From: Candidatus Sungiibacteriota bacterium
GTDB lineage: Bacteria > Patescibacteriota > Minisyncoccia > Sungbacterales > JACQCQ01
Assembly (NCBI GenBank): GCA_016181565.1
Contig: JACOZA010000046.1
Span: 1 to 5,167 of the forward strand
DNA length: 5,167 nt
Direction of reading: 5' to 3'
This document shows, in pieces, positions 5,095-5,167 of this stretch. A program made the position numbers and the translations under genes. The notes beneath the pieces are model-generated. The model was not told the origin of the DNA. It did not search any database and saw only the letters and a program-made list of their open reading frames with translations. Numbering within the stretch: position 1 is the first letter of the stretch; every line of letters begins with the position of its first letter.

Positions 5095-5167
5095 GTTTGT
5101 CAAGGATGGATCGATTTCTTACGCTGGCCGAATGTCAAAACAAACACCAAAGACCTTTCGTGAACTC

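Noticed and set aside
5100..5165. Open minus-strand tail of 21 codons at the right edge (ends QRKKSIHP)
   Set aside because: Too short to distinguish from chance; could be the end of a gene outside the window.

Overview
The window looks like bacterial chromosomal DNA from an uncultivated lineage. A member of the Patescibacteria (candidate phyla radiation) would fit: there is an AbrB-regulated MacA-like/ABC efflux cassette, AT-rich low-complexity words lie between its cistrons, and several short genes have no recognisable family. This placement is inference; no rRNA or other marker gene is present. TGA and TAA both serve as stops, so the standard bacterial code fits.

Left part (1-2640, all minus strand): an operon read right to left. 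It starts with a small AbrB/SpoVT-type DNA-binding protein (2483-2220). A MacA-like membrane-fusion protein with an unusually long helical region follows (2223-700), coupled by an ATGA overlap. After a 148-base intercistronic block of repeats and hairpins comes a MacB/LolD-type ABC ATPase (551-1) that runs off the left edge. The FtsX-like permease expected for this transporter is not in the window and may lie further left. The region in front of abrB holds a plausible promoter, a perfect 14-base palindrome at the predicted transcription start, and a 23-base inverted repeat (2495-2517 and 2607-2629, 19/23 identical).

Middle (2700-4180): two unrecognised genes diverge from a 290-base region. 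A 174-residue protein (3284-2760, minus) has a perfect AGGAGG ribosome binding site and a strong terminator (2701-2742). A 183-residue protein (3575-4126, plus) has an 11-base match to the complement of the 16S rRNA tail, a possible promoter and a clear terminator (4144-4180). Between them, a 4-base tandem duplication appears to break a possible short reading frame.

Right part (4231-5167, minus strand, visibly more AT-rich): a tight two-gene unit. A 94-residue protein resembling DUF5678-type domains (4978-4694) is followed after one base by a retropepsin-like (clan AA) aspartic protease (4692-4231). A 35-codon ORF (5094-4987) sits just upstream and may or may not be real.

The efflux cassette is the only part whose function can be stated with confidence. 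The protease pair is the most interesting candidate for an under-described functional unit. No tRNA, rRNA, CRISPR array, transposase or integrase was seen.
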